A DNA stretch of 64,000 bases from Solitalea canadensis DSM 3403 (GTDB taxonomy: Bacteria; Bacteroidota; Bacteroidia; Sphingobacteriales; Sphingobacteriaceae): positions 3,670,669-3,734,668 of the forward strand of contig NC_017770.1 of the NCBI RefSeq assembly GCF_000242635.2, in the 5' to 3' direction. A program made the translations under genes and the position numbers. The stretch's first letter is position 1, and every line of letters starts with the position of its first letter. This document shows positions 35,287 through 44,392 of the stretch, one piece after another. A model generated the notes under the pieces. That model ran no database searches. It was not told the DNA's origin and worked only from the letters and a program-made list of their open reading frames with translations.

Positions 35287-35303
35287 TTCTATTTTGATCC
35301 GTT

Positions 35304-37070
35304 TTATTGAACCTGGGCGTATATTTTTTCGATCAGGGATAAGTTATTATTAACAATAACTTTTCGCTTCAAACTTAATTTAGGGGTCATTTCTCCTCCC
35401 TCAATCGTCCACTCTTTAGGAAGTAATTCAAACTTTTTGACTTGCTCCCATTTTCCAAAGCCATCATTATATCTTTCGGCTTCACTCGTAAACTTAGCTA
35501 TCACCTGATCATTACGAATCATTTCTGCATTGGTGGTATACGGAATGCTGTGACGCGAGCACCATTCTCTTAAATTATCAAAATTGGGAACGATTAAGGC
35601 TGCCGGGAAACGTTGATTTTCTCCAATAACCAAAACCTGTTCGATCAATAATGATTCTTTAAATTTATTCTCAATTGCCTGAGGCGCAACATATTTACCT
35701 CCTGCTGTCTTAAACATTTCTTTCTTACGATCGGTAATGCGTAAAAAACCATCGCTATCCATTTCTGCGATATCTTCCGTATGAAACCAGCCGTCGGAGT
35801 CGATCAACTTTTCGGTAAGATCAGGACGTTTATAATATCCGGCAAAGATATTCGGTCCTTTACAAAGTAATTCTCCGTCTTCTGCTATTCTTACATCAAC
35901 ACCACCAATAGGTCGGCCAACGGTGTTAAATTTATAGCGTCTGGTATCAAAGTGATTTGCTGCAATAACCGGTGAAGTTTCTGTTAATCCATAACCCTCA
36001 AGAGTAGTTATCTGAGCCGACATAAATACTTTTGCCAAACGTGGTTGTAGGGCAGCTCCTCCGGATACGATTAATTTTACATTTCCACCTAAAGCTTCAC
36101 GCCATTTGCTAAAAATCAGCTTATTTGCCAATTTCAACTGCATCTCATACCACCAGCCGTTAGCTCCATTCAGTTCATATCTGAGTCCGAGATTTAACGC
36201 CCAATAAAATAACGCTTTCTTAATCCCGGTTAACTCTGAACCTTTGATCGTTATTTTATCATAGATTTTTTCAAGTAAGCGGGGAACCGTAGTAAAGAAA
36301 TGTGGTTTTACTTCAGCCAGGTTAGAAGAAATTGCATCAATACTTTCGGCATAATAGATACTGATTCCTATATCCAGGCATAGGTAATTGGCTACGCGTT
36401 CAAATACATGCGAAAGCGGTAAAAAGCTTAAAGCGCGTTCAACTTCCTGTGGAATGTATTCTCGCAAAGCCTTTAAATTGCTGACGATATTTTTATGTGT
36501 AAGCATTACACCCTTAGGTGTTCCCGTAGTTCCAGATGTATAGATGATGGTTAATATATCTGATTCACTAACCGTTGATTTGCGTTTATTAATCTCATCC
36601 CAGTTTATTTCATCCTGACCAACAAGAAGCTCTTTCCATGATTTTGCACCCGGAACGTCGTCATAAACGTAGATTTCTTTTAATAATGGTAATTCCGAAC
36701 GTAAGCTATTGATCTTATCATAAAGCTCTTTTCCTGAAACAAAAATCACTTTTACTTCGGCATCATTTAAGATGAACTTTATATCATGATCAGCTAATGT
36801 GGGATAAAGCGGAATATGAATGGCGTTTGTTTGTATAATCGAATAATCAACAAAGTTCCATTCTGGTCGATTAAAGGCCATATTGGCAATTTTATCATCC
36901 TTTTGAATCCCCAGATTGATTAGTCCAGAACTTAATCGGTTAACATTATCTGTAAATTCATCAGCTGAATACCCTCGCCACTTACCGTTTTCCTTTGCAG
37001 AAACTACGGGTTTATTTATAAATCGCTGCTTAATTGAGTCAAATAAATCAATTATAGTGTTTATATCCAT
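35304..37070 (-). CDS. Long-chain acyl-CoA synthetase (AMP-forming), paralogue
   Basis: Second ligase of 588 aa with the same domain plan: IIYTSGTTGTPKGVMLTHKN (A3), GYGLTETSPVIAAN (A5), DGWFHTEDIAEMD (A7, with Glu for Gly after HT) and ITDRKKEMFKTAGGKYVAPQ (A8). It aligns by eye with the gene at 33144 along its whole length, including the NGWWYEMQLKLANKLIFSKW insert, so it is a tandem duplicate. A degenerate half of the MarR-type palindrome (TATGCATGCTAA) lies 55 nt before the start and a full one 211 nt before it. The substrate difference between the two is unknown. Confidence 0.94.
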   Translation of the reverse strand: MDINTIIDLFDSIKQRFINKPVVSAKENGKWRGYSADEFTDNVNRLSSGLINLGIQKDDKIANMAFNRPEWNFVDYSIIQTNAIHIPLYPTLADHDIKFILNDAEVKVIFVSGKELYDKINSLRSELPLLKEIYVYDDVPGAKSWKELLVGQDEINWDEINKRKSTVSESDILTIIYTSGTTGTPKGVMLTHKNIVSNLKALREYIPQEVERALSFLPLSHVFERVANYLCLDIGISIYYAESIDAISSNLAEVKPHFFTTVPRLLEKIYDKITIKGSELTGIKKALFYWALNLGLRYELNGANGWWYEMQLKLANKLIFSKWREALGGNVKLIVSGGAALQPRLAKVFMSAQITTLEGYGLTETSPVIAANHFDTRRYKFNTVGRPIGGVDVRIAEDGELLCKGPNIFAGYYKRPDLTEKLIDSDGWFHTEDIAEMDSDGFLRITDRKKEMFKTAGGKYVAPQAIENKFKESLLIEQVLVIGENQRFPAALIVPNFDNLREWCSRHSIPYTTNAEMIRNDQVIAKFTSEAERYNDGFGKWEQVKKFELLPKEWTIEGGEMTPKLSLKRKVIVNNNLSLIEKIYAQVQ

Positions 37071-37375
37071 TGATTATTGTATTGGTCGTTACTTTAATAA
37101 AAAACGGGAAACGCTAACTGCAGATATGCATGCTAAACAAAAGATTTGATTTTGCTTTAAACTTGTATCGACACAGGTTAGCGTAGCAAGGATACGACTT
37201 TTCGGTTGATTATCCCTTTTTATTAGCCTTTAAAGCACCTAATAACAGATAAGTTACTATTATTCAAAGCACAAATTAATTATGCATGCATAATTTTTTG
37301 AGTTTATCTATCCTTTACTTATCTTGCATAATACAATCAATAAACCTTTCAGTAACACTGAACAACCAGGATAAA
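37071..37375. promoter_or_regulatory. Divergent region with MarR-type palindrome
   Basis: A stretch of 305 bases between the leftward acyl-CoA synthetase and the rightward flavoprotein gene. It contains the perfect 18-bp palindrome AATTATGCATGCATAATT at 37278-37295, whose core TATGC-AT-GCATA matches both sites upstream of the MarR gene, and a degenerate copy at 37125-37136. No TAnnTTTG box is exact here. Confidence 0.5.
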
Positions 37376-38425
37376 ATGAAAATAAGCAATAAAATGACCA
37401 AGGAACTTGGAATCGAGCATCCAATTATAATGGCACCTATGTTTTTGGTTTCCAATGAGGCCATGATGCGAGCTGCGATTGAAAGTGGAATAATGGGTGT
37501 TTTTCCAAGCTTAAATTTCCGAAATGATGGCGAACTGGAAAAAGTGCTAAAGAACTTGAATAAATACAAAAGTGAAAATAGTGGTTACACCGGAAACTAT
37601 GGGGTTAACCTTATTGTTCAACGCTCAAATCCTTTATTTGAAAAGCATTTGAAAATTTGTGGAGAACAGAAAGTACCATTTTACATCACGTCTTTGGGAA
37701 ACCCTAAACCTGTTATTGATATTGCTCATTCGTATGGAGCAAAGGTATATTGTGATGTTACCAATATTGAACATGCGGCTAAATGCGCCAGTTTAGGCTG
37801 TGACGGCTTTATCGCTGTTGGACAAGGAGCCGGTGGACACGCGGGACCAAGTCCTTTGCATCTGTTAGTCCCCTCTCTTCAACATCATTTCCCCGACATT
37901 CCCGTAATTGCAGCAGGAGGTATAGCAAATGGTGAAGGTATTCTTTCTGCATTATGTTTGGGGGCGCAGGGGGTATCAATTGGTACGCGTTTTATAAATT
38001 CAACAGAAAGCACAGTTAGTGATGCTTATAAACAAGGAATTATTGATGCCAAAATGGAGGATATTGTTCTAACAGAAAAACTCTCAGGAACTCCCTGTAA
38101 CATCATTAACACGCCTTACGCTAAAAAAATAGGTTATAAGCAAAACTGGCTTGAAAAACTACTTTCAACCAATAAAACCACCAAGAAATACTTTAAAATG
38201 TTAGTGCAGGTAAAGGGCATGAAAAAACTAGAAGCTGCAATTCATCCAAATAATTATAAAACGCTTTGGTGTGCAGGACAATCAGTTGAATTGATCAACG
38301 ATGTATTGCCATCAAAAGCTATTACCGAACGGTTGATAAATGAATTAACTGAAGCAAGAAAAAACCTATTGCTAACCCTATCCGGAGAAGAAAAAGCTCC
38401 CATCCTAGGCGAAATCAATCAATAA
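37376..38425 (+). CDS. Nitronate monooxygenase / enoyl-ACP reductase II-like flavoprotein
   Basis: FMN-dependent TIM-barrel protein of 349 aa. The signatures of the NMO/FabK superfamily are EHPIIMAPMFLVSN at the start, CDGFIAVGQGAGGHAGPS in the middle and AAGGIANGEGILSALCLGAQ with GVSIGTRF at the FMN phosphate site. The start is taken at ATG 37376 (MKISNKMTKELGI). The 30 upstream residues in frame do not resemble the family. It may oxidise nitronates or act on an enoyl thioester. Its place beside fatty-acid genes and 40 nt before a hotdog-fold gene favours a link to lipid metabolism. Confidence 0.88.
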   Translation: MKISNKMTKELGIEHPIIMAPMFLVSNEAMMRAAIESGIMGVFPSLNFRNDGELEKVLKNLNKYKSENSGYTGNYGVNLIVQRSNPLFEKHLKICGEQKVPFYITSLGNPKPVIDIAHSYGAKVYCDVTNIEHAAKCASLGCDGFIAVGQGAGGHAGPSPLHLLVPSLQHHFPDIPVIAAGGIANGEGILSALCLGAQGVSIGTRFINSTESTVSDAYKQGIIDAKMEDIVLTEKLSGTPCNIINTPYAKKIGYKQNWLEKLLSTNKTTKKYFKMLVQVKGMKKLEAAIHPNNYKTLWCAGQSVELINDVLPSKAITERLINELTEARKNLLLTLSGEEKAPILGEINQ

Positions 38426-38460
38426 TCGGTGTAATCCAAAATTAAAATCTGTGTAATCCC
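38424..38460 (+). repeat. Paired leader repeat (copy B) before the DUF4442 gene
   Basis: AATCGGTGTAATCC (38424-38437) and AATCTGTGTAATCCC (38446-38460), 22-bp period, end 5 nt before the ATG at 38466. The first unit overlaps the stop codon of the preceding gene. Confidence 0.75.
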
Positions 38461-38465
38461 AAACA

Positions 38466-38972
38466 ATGAAACAATTAAACAACCTTATCAATAAAGCTAA
38501 AGGCTCCCCTTTTAACCTTTGGATGCTCAATCAGGTATTATGGCGAGCAATTCCATTTAACAGTCCACATAGATTTAAAATAACAACTGTAACCGATGAA
38601 AATGTGGTAATAACGATGCCCTATATCCGTAGAAACCTGAATCATATTAAAGGGCTACATGCATGCGGACTGGCCACACTTTGTGAATATACTTGTGGCA
38701 TGCAGTTAATGAATGTATTGGGAGCTGCCAATTATCGCATTATCATGAAGGATTTACACATGGATTATCACTTTCAGGGCAAAACTGACGTAAGTGTTGA
38801 TTTTAGATTTACACCACAGGATGCTGCACAAATCAATACTGAATTAGAAAGCACTGATGCTGTTTTTAAAACATTTAAACTTCCTGTTTTTGATAGTCAA
38901 AAGAACCATATCTGTACAGCTACAGTAAACTGGCAGATTAAGAAATGGGATAAGGTAAAGACAAAGATTTAG
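38466..38972 (+). CDS. DUF4442 hotdog-fold thioesterase-like protein
   Basis: A cytoplasmic protein of 168 aa with the pattern of the DUF4442/PaaI-like hotdog family: GSPFNLWMLNQVLWRAIPFN, a central helix GLHACGLATLCEYTCGMQLM, then antiparallel strands ending TATVNWQIKKW. Such proteins are assumed to be acyl-CoA or acyl-ACP thioesterases or binders. No canonical catalytic Asp/Glu is certain. It follows the flavoprotein gene by 40 nt and is probably co-transcribed with it. A 13-bp perfect hairpin follows the stop. Confidence 0.85.
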   Translation: MKQLNNLINKAKGSPFNLWMLNQVLWRAIPFNSPHRFKITTVTDENVVITMPYIRRNLNHIKGLHACGLATLCEYTCGMQLMNVLGAANYRIIMKDLHMDYHFQGKTDVSVDFRFTPQDAAQINTELESTDAVFKTFKLPVFDSQKNHICTATVNWQIKKWDKVKTKI

Positions 38973-38991
38973 TTAATTCATTTAGTATTTC

Positions 38992-39027
38992 CTGTTATCA
39001 TAAATCTTGTTTGGTTTATGATAACAG
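38992..39027. terminator. Bidirectional hairpin between convergent genes
   Basis: CTGTTATCATAAA (38992-39004) and its exact complement at 39015-39027 form a 13-bp stem with a 10-nt loop. The right arm covers the last codons and the stop of the leftward phosphatase-like gene, so the structure doubles as coding sequence. Confidence 0.65.
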
Positions 39028-39366
39028 CCCTTTCATTAAGATATCATCCATTCGTTCTTTCAAAATTGCAATTAATTCAGGTTGCATATAATCGTACTCA
39101 TCTTTTATATACAAGCAAATAATCTTTTTTGAATTATATATTTCGCGATAGTTCTTTTGAATAAAATTCCTATGAGATTTTTCCATTACAACTATTGTAT
39201 CTGCCCATTTCAACATCTCATCATTTAATACATTGTTTGCATGTGCCGAAGTACCTGCAGACTTAACGTCAAACCTGTTGTCTTCTTCAAAAATTGTGTG
39301 TGCAGTTGCACTTCTCATCCTGTTAATAGTACAAACAAAAAGAAGTCTTATTTTGGATTCTTTCAT
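39016..39366 (-). CDS. Small protein-tyrosine-phosphatase-like protein
   Basis: A protein of about 116 aa of the predicted low-molecular-weight phosphatase class (COG4551-like). It has a P-loop C-x5-R-S reading LLFVCTINRMRSATAHTIF, a KSAGTSAHA strand, and the WADTIVVMEKSHRNFI block. The general-acid Asp of classical enzymes may be in IKDEYDYMQPEL. It is shorter than LMW-PTPs (about 150 aa). ATG 39366 is chosen because the first beta strand begins eight residues later. An upstream GTG/ATG at 39381/39378 would add up to five residues. It stands alone, divergent from the CapA-like gene. Confidence 0.8.
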   Translation of the reverse strand: MKESKIRLLFVCTINRMRSATAHTIFEEDNRFDVKSAGTSAHANNVLNDEMLKWADTIVVMEKSHRNFIQKNYREIYNSKKIICLYIKDEYDYMQPELIAILKERMDDILMKGLLS

Positions 39367-39457
39367 GAAAAACGACATCACTGATAATACAGAAATTAAG
39401 TAAATTTATAAAAAGTGATAAAAGGTTCATTTAACATAAACTTATTCTGTTTCGCTT

Positions 39458-40435
39458 ATGGAGAATTCTGCGTACTCAAACCACAAGCCTGTAACTATTG
39501 GATTTGCAGGTGATGTCATGATAGGAAGATCTGTGAATGATAAAATCTCGACAACAGGTTATTCTTATCCATGGGGCAATGTCTTGCCTCTATTTAAAAG
39601 TACAGATTTAAACCTTATTAACCTGGAAGCTCCCCTAACTCAACATAAAACTCAGCAGCAAAAAAAGATGATAAATCTAAAAGCTGACCCTAATAAGATT
39701 CAAACATTAATTGACGCAAGAATTGATGTGGTTAATTTAGCCAATGATCATATACTTGATTTTTGGGAGGAGGGCATGCTAGAGACAATAGACCTATTAA
39801 ATAAGTCGGGGATAAAGCATGTTGGAGCCGGAGTTACCATACAGCAAGCGGGGCTACCCGTGATTCTTTCACTGAATGATATTTCCATTGGCATTTTAGG
39901 CTTTACCGATAATGAACCTTACTGGATTGCTCAGGACAAGCCCGGAACGAATTACGTTGAAGTTGGAGATATTGAAACCATTATAAGAGCTGTTTCTGCA
40001 ATCAGAGACCGTGTTGATGTGATTATCTTAAGTATTCATTGGGGAGATAAAATGACACATAAACCAATACCTGATTTTGTTTCATTTGCTCATAGGATCA
40101 TAGACGCAGGTGTGGATATTATTCATGGACATGGAGCCCATGTTTTTCAGGGTGTTGAAATTTATAAGAACAAACTGATTATGTACGATACTGGTGACTT
40201 AATCGATGACTTCGAAGCGGTTCCAGAATACAGTAATGACCGTACTTTCTTTTTCTCCTGTGAGTTGAATAAGACAGGCATCAAAAAACTGAAGCTTACG
40301 CCATTAATCATCAAGGATTTTCAGGTTAATATTGCAGCTAATGGAGAATATGATTCTACCCTCCAACACATGCAGCAATTATCTGCAGATTTCGGAACAC
40401 GAATAAGTTCAAATGGGGAAATTGCGATTAATTAA
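39458..40435 (+). CDS. CapA-family metallophosphatase-like protein
   Basis: A 325-aa protein of the CapA/PgsA superfamily (poly-gamma-glutamate synthesis or metallophosphatase fold). The expected motifs are present: GFAGDVMIGRSVND at the start, LINLEAPLT, NLANDHILDF, VIILSIHWGDKMTHKP, DIIHGHGAHVFQGVE and MYDTGDLIDDF, supplying the Asp, Asn and His metal ligands. There is no signal peptide or anchor, unlike capsule-anchoring CapA, so it is probably a soluble phosphoesterase of unknown substrate. Neither polyglutamate nor capsule genes are adjacent. It is a single gene, ended by a 25-bp palindromic repeat shared with formate-THF ligase. Confidence 0.88.
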   Translation: MENSAYSNHKPVTIGFAGDVMIGRSVNDKISTTGYSYPWGNVLPLFKSTDLNLINLEAPLTQHKTQQQKKMINLKADPNKIQTLIDARIDVVNLANDHILDFWEEGMLETIDLLNKSGIKHVGAGVTIQQAGLPVILSLNDISIGILGFTDNEPYWIAQDKPGTNYVEVGDIETIIRAVSAIRDRVDVIILSIHWGDKMTHKPIPDFVSFAHRIIDAGVDIIHGHGAHVFQGVEIYKNKLIMYDTGDLIDDFEAVPEYSNDRTFFFSCELNKTGIKKLKLTPLIIKDFQVNIAANGEYDSTLQHMQQLSADFGTRISSNGEIAIN

Positions 40436-40439
40436 TATT

Positions 40440-40504
40440 CACGCCAAGCCGCAAAGACGCAAAGCTATCTCTAAAAAATCTTTGCGCCTTTGCGGCTTGG
40501 TGTG
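40440..40504. repeat. 25-bp palindromic repeat between convergent genes
   Basis: CACGCCAAGCCGCAAAGACG with CAAAG (40440-40464) faces its near-complement at 40480-40504 with two mismatches, across a 15-nt loop. It fills the gap between the CapA-like and fhs stop codons. The words GCCGCAAAGACGCAAAG are a dispersed repeat I recall from many Bacteroidota genomes. It probably works as a bidirectional transcript end. Confidence 0.8.
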
Positions 40505-40508
40505 CTAA

Positions 40509-42170
40509 TTAACTTAGCCCTTCAATAAACCCATTTTTTAAACCGATTTGCAGAGCTGCAGGTTCTTTTGGCAAACCAGGCATACGCATAATATCTCCGG
40601 CAATAGCCACAACAAAACCGGCTCCTGTGTTAACCACCAGATCTTGTACCTCAAAAACAAAGTTATCAGGTACCGGACCCATTTGTGGATCATCGGCAAA
40701 CGAATATTGTGTTTTCGCAATACAAACAGGCAAATTGTTCCATCCGTTATTGCGAATTGAAGTTAATTTTTTCTGAGCCTTTGCACTAAACTTTACACTG
40801 GCAGCCCGATATATTTTAGATGCTACTTTTGCTATTTTAATAGAAATATCGTCATGCAGATCGTAAGTAAAATTAATTGGCGTTGAATCATACTCATCGA
40901 TCACTTTAATCACCTCAGCAGCTAATTCAAGTGCTCCATCACCACCATAAGCAAAACAATTACTTACTGCAAAGGCTACATTGTTCTGTTTACACCATTC
41001 CTTTACATAATTTATTTCCTCTTCGGTATCAGTATTGTGCTGGTTCAGCGCTACAACAATGTTCTGTCCAAAATTCTGCATGTTTTCAACATGGCGTTTA
41101 AGATTTGGCATTCCACCTTTTAAAGCTTGCAAATTAGGTTGCTTCAATTCTTTTTCATTTTGACCACCATGTAGCTTCAATGAAAGTGTTGTTACTGCAA
41201 TCACGGTTGCTTTAGGCTTTAGTCCGGCAATTCGGCATTTAATATCCAGGAATTTTTCAGCCCCCAGATCAGCTCCGAAACCAGCTTCTGTTACCACATA
41301 ATCGGCATGACTCATAGCCATTTTTGTGGCCAGAACAGAGTTACATCCATGAGCAATGTTTGCAAATGGTCCACCGTGAATAAAAGCAGCGGTATTTTCG
41401 GTAGTCTGAACCAAGTTAGGAAGCAACGCATCTTTCAATAAAACAGTTATGGCGCTGCCAACTCCAAGATCTTTTACATAGAATGGCGTTTTATCTCTCC
41501 TGTAACCTAACAAAATAGAATTAACCCGGTTTTCCAGGTCTTCAAGACTTGATGCTAAACAGAGTAAAGCCATAATTTCAGAAGCCGTTGTAATGTCAAA
41601 ACCAGTTTCCTGAGGAATTCCATTGCTACCCAATCCAGATATGATTTGACGCAATGACCGGTCATTAATATCTAAAACGCGTTTCCAGACGATCTCTGCA
41701 AGTGCATTACCTGTATTACGGTTTTGGTACTGGTAATTATCCAACAGGGCCGCAATCATATTATTCGCCGAAGTGATCGCATGAAAATCTCCGGTAAAGT
41801 GCAGGTTAATATCTTCCATCGGTAATACCTGTGAAAAACCACCACCTGCAGCACCTCCTTTCATTCCGAAACAAGGACCTAAAGAGGGTTCTCGAAGTGC
41901 AACCACTGCATTTTTACCAAGCTTACTAAGACCTAATGATAAACCCACTGAAGTCACTGTTTTTCCTACCCCTGCTTTATTGGGAGTGATTGCAGTTACC
42001 AAAATTAGATTAGCTCGTTTAACTCGTTCTTCATCAATTTCACTTAAAGCAACCTTTGCCTTATATTTTCCATAAGGTATTATGTTATCCTCATCTATAT
42101 TAATTTGTTCGGCAATTGCATAAATACTCTTTAATGGGGTTGACCTTGATATCTGAATATCTGTTTCCAT
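40509..42170 (-). CDS. fhs: Formate--tetrahydrofolate ligase
   Basis: ATP-dependent one-carbon enzyme of 553 aa making 10-formyl-THF from formate, supplying purine and formyl-Met synthesis. Family blocks VALREPSLGPCFGMKGGAAG, MEDINLHFTGDFHAITSANN, TGFDITTASEIMALLCLA and the C-terminal GAGFVVAIAGDIMRMPGLP are intact. The nucleotide loop at 62-71 reads TPNKAGVGKT rather than the usual TPAGEGKT. I believe such variants exist in this phylum. It is a single gene with no folate genes adjacent. Confidence 0.96.
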   Translation of the reverse strand: METDIQISRSTPLKSIYAIAEQINIDEDNIIPYGKYKAKVALSEIDEERVKRANLILVTAITPNKAGVGKTVTSVGLSLGLSKLGKNAVVALREPSLGPCFGMKGGAAGGGFSQVLPMEDINLHFTGDFHAITSANNMIAALLDNYQYQNRNTGNALAEIVWKRVLDINDRSLRQIISGLGSNGIPQETGFDITTASEIMALLCLASSLEDLENRVNSILLGYRRDKTPFYVKDLGVGSAITVLLKDALLPNLVQTTENTAAFIHGGPFANIAHGCNSVLATKMAMSHADYVVTEAGFGADLGAEKFLDIKCRIAGLKPKATVIAVTTLSLKLHGGQNEKELKQPNLQALKGGMPNLKRHVENMQNFGQNIVVALNQHNTDTEEEINYVKEWCKQNNVAFAVSNCFAYGGDGALELAAEVIKVIDEYDSTPINFTYDLHDDISIKIAKVASKIYRAASVKFSAKAQKKLTSIRNNGWNNLPVCIAKTQYSFADDPQMGPVPDNFVFEVQDLVVNTGAGFVVAIAGDIMRMPGLPKEPAALQIGLKNGFIEGLS

Positions 42171-42274
42171 AAATTATTAATTCTAATATCCTCACGCTAA
42201 CTAAGGCCTATTTCTCAAAAAAAAGAATGATAAAAATTAGGTTATCGTCCAATTCAGTCACGGAATTGCAATAA

Positions 42275-42301
42275 AAAAGGAGCAATTAAGAAATTGCCCC
42301 T
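42275..42301 (-). terminator. Terminator of the M61 peptidase gene
   Basis: On the minus strand AAAGGGGCAATT, a short loop and AATTGCTCCTTTT form a stem with one mismatch, leading into T residues, about 29 nt after the stop at 42330. Confidence 0.75.
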
Positions 42302-42329
42302 TTAATTTATGTTTTAGCAGAATTTAAGA

Positions 42330-44132
42330 TTAACTGCCCGATTGATCGTTAAATTTCATCCAGTAGTTATAAGCTTTGGCTTGATCTGCAGTTACCGATT
42401 TGATCGCCTCAAAACGGTAACGAACATTGGTATTCGCTTTAAAAGTTACCGGAATTGCTTGCAATGCGCCTTCGCGGCTTACCAGCACAGTTACTTTATC
42501 ACCTACTTTCTTATAACCTACCCATTTAGCCAGGTCATCAACACGATAGTTATCAAAAGCAATGATCTCATCATTTACGTTAATTCCGGCCTCATAAGCG
42601 GCACTTCCTTTAACGACTGATGTCACCATGATTTTTCCGTTATCAACTTTTGTATTGGCTCCAAAAAACACCTCTTTACTACTACCATTTTGATCTACTA
42701 ACTTAAGACCAACAGCAGCGAAATAATCATTATAAGGAATCCCCTGTGTACCATTAACATATTTCGCCCAGAAATCATCCATATTTTTACCTGCTATTTT
42801 TTCTACCGCAGCTTTAAACTCACCATCTGTGAATCCACGATTTTTACCTAAATAGTATTCGTTGTATAAATATTTCATCAAGGCATCAAGATCTTTGGCA
42901 CCTTTGCTGTTTTTAAGAATTTCCATATCAAGCATCAATGCAAGCAATGATCCTTTGTCATAATAGGAAATTGAACTGTTTGCCGAGTTTTCACTTGGAC
43001 GATATAATTTGATCCATGCATCGTAACTAGCCTCAGCAACCGGTAATACATAATTTCCAGGCTGATTTGTTACTTTATTAATATCGGCAGAAATTACGTC
43101 CAGGTACGCTTCCGGAGTATAGAAACCTGCGCGGCGGGTTAATAAATTATCATAATACGCGGTAAAGCCTTCTGAGAACCAAAGCATTGTTGTATAGTTC
43201 TCATTATCATAATCAAACGGACCTAATGCTTCGGGACGAAGACGTTTAACATTCCACAAGTGAAAATACTCATGTGCAATAAGCGATAAGAACCCTTTAT
43301 AGGAAGTTTCGTTAGTAAAACTGAATTTAGAAGCCTGTACAGTTGTTGAATTCAAGTGCTCTAAGCCTCCGCCGCCAGATGGCATGCAATGAACTATGAA
43401 TGTATAATGCTGACAAGGGTGAGTATCAAAAACTTTAAACGCTTCTTCACAAATACGTTTCATATCTGTTTTCAAGCGCTCTTTATCATAGTTACCCCCA
43501 CCGTATAATGCAACTTCATGTGGCACACCTGCTGCTTCAAATGAGATAATTTCCTGATTACCGATCTCAATTGGTGAATCAGCAAGGATATCATAATTAG
43601 GCGAGCTTAAAGTCCATTTATCGCCATTAACTTTTTCTAAACCGGTAGAGATTTCTTTCCAGGTTTTGTATGGGGTAATTTTTATCGTTGAAGGAAGTTC
43701 TTTTTTCCCATCAACATACATAAAAATGCTGGTTCCGTTTAAATATCCATGAGCGGCATCAATAAAGCTAGTACGCACTGTTAATTCAAAAGCATACACT
43801 TTATAGCTAATGCTAATGTTGGCTGCTTTATTTGCACTTATTTTCCAGGTATTTTTACTGATCTTTTTAACAGCCAATGGTTGTCCGTTTGAAAATGCCT
43901 GAAATTGTTCAACATTCCGTGCAAACTCACGAACCAGGTAAGATCCAGGTGCCCAAACAGGCAATTTAACTACAAGATCTTTTCCATTCCAGTTATTTAC
44001 ATCCATTTTTACATCCACATAATGTTGTGGAGCATTGTCAAAAGAAAGCTGATAACTCAACTTTGGGTCTGCCGCCGAAGCTGTGCTCATAAAAAATACT
44101 GATAATAAAATTAGCGTACTTAATCTCTTCAT
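42330..44132 (-). CDS. M61-family metallopeptidase with PDZ domain
   Basis: Exported zinc peptidase of 600 aa (glycyl-aminopeptidase type). A cleavable signal peptide ends near STASA-A. An N-terminal beta domain precedes the catalytic domain with H287-E288-x2-H291 (IAHEYFHLWNVKRLRP) and third ligand E321 in WFSEGFTAYY. The conserved GGLEH block is at 255-259. A PDZ domain occupies about 490-560 (SAAYEAGINVNDEIIAFD). The length is standard. It acts in the periplasm on peptides. It is a single gene with its own terminator. Confidence 0.94.
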   Translation of the reverse strand: MKRLSTLILLSVFFMSTASAADPKLSYQLSFDNAPQHYVDVKMDVNNWNGKDLVVKLPVWAPGSYLVREFARNVEQFQAFSNGQPLAVKKISKNTWKISANKAANISISYKVYAFELTVRTSFIDAAHGYLNGTSIFMYVDGKKELPSTIKITPYKTWKEISTGLEKVNGDKWTLSSPNYDILADSPIEIGNQEIISFEAAGVPHEVALYGGGNYDKERLKTDMKRICEEAFKVFDTHPCQHYTFIVHCMPSGGGGLEHLNSTTVQASKFSFTNETSYKGFLSLIAHEYFHLWNVKRLRPEALGPFDYDNENYTTMLWFSEGFTAYYDNLLTRRAGFYTPEAYLDVISADINKVTNQPGNYVLPVAEASYDAWIKLYRPSENSANSSISYYDKGSLLALMLDMEILKNSKGAKDLDALMKYLYNEYYLGKNRGFTDGEFKAAVEKIAGKNMDDFWAKYVNGTQGIPYNDYFAAVGLKLVDQNGSSKEVFFGANTKVDNGKIMVTSVVKGSAAYEAGINVNDEIIAFDNYRVDDLAKWVGYKKVGDKVTVLVSREGALQAIPVTFKANTNVRYRFEAIKSVTADQAKAYNYWMKFNDQSGS

Positions 44133-44392
44133 TATTTAATCGGTTCTTTCGTAAGGGCGCAATAATACGAAAATGTTAAGGGTCTTCATACTCTCGATTT
44201 CGTAACAAAAAAGTGACTCTTCGATATTTAGGTAAAGTCAATTAATACTTTGTATTACAGGTTAAAAACTTTTTTAACTCTCTATAATCGGATACCTTCA
44301 AAACATACTTTTACTAAAATAATACTACTTAAGGTTAACAAAAATTTTTAATCGTAGTATAAATTATTATCAACAAACTTGCTACTATTTGC

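Larger units (their letters stand above)
34923..35303. other. Intergenic region between the two acyl-CoA synthetase genes
   Basis: This stretch of 381 bases holds the promoter of the gene at 33144-34922 (TTG-N19-TATATTTG at 35064-35093), an untranslated leader of roughly 135 nt without recognised structure, and the strong terminator of the upstream gene at 35241-35286. I see no ORF. Confidence 0.6.

Noticed and set aside
37286-37375. Extension of the flavoprotein to 37286
   Set aside because: The added 30 residues are hydrophobic, begin inside the 18-bp palindrome and do not match the cytoplasmic NMO family start.
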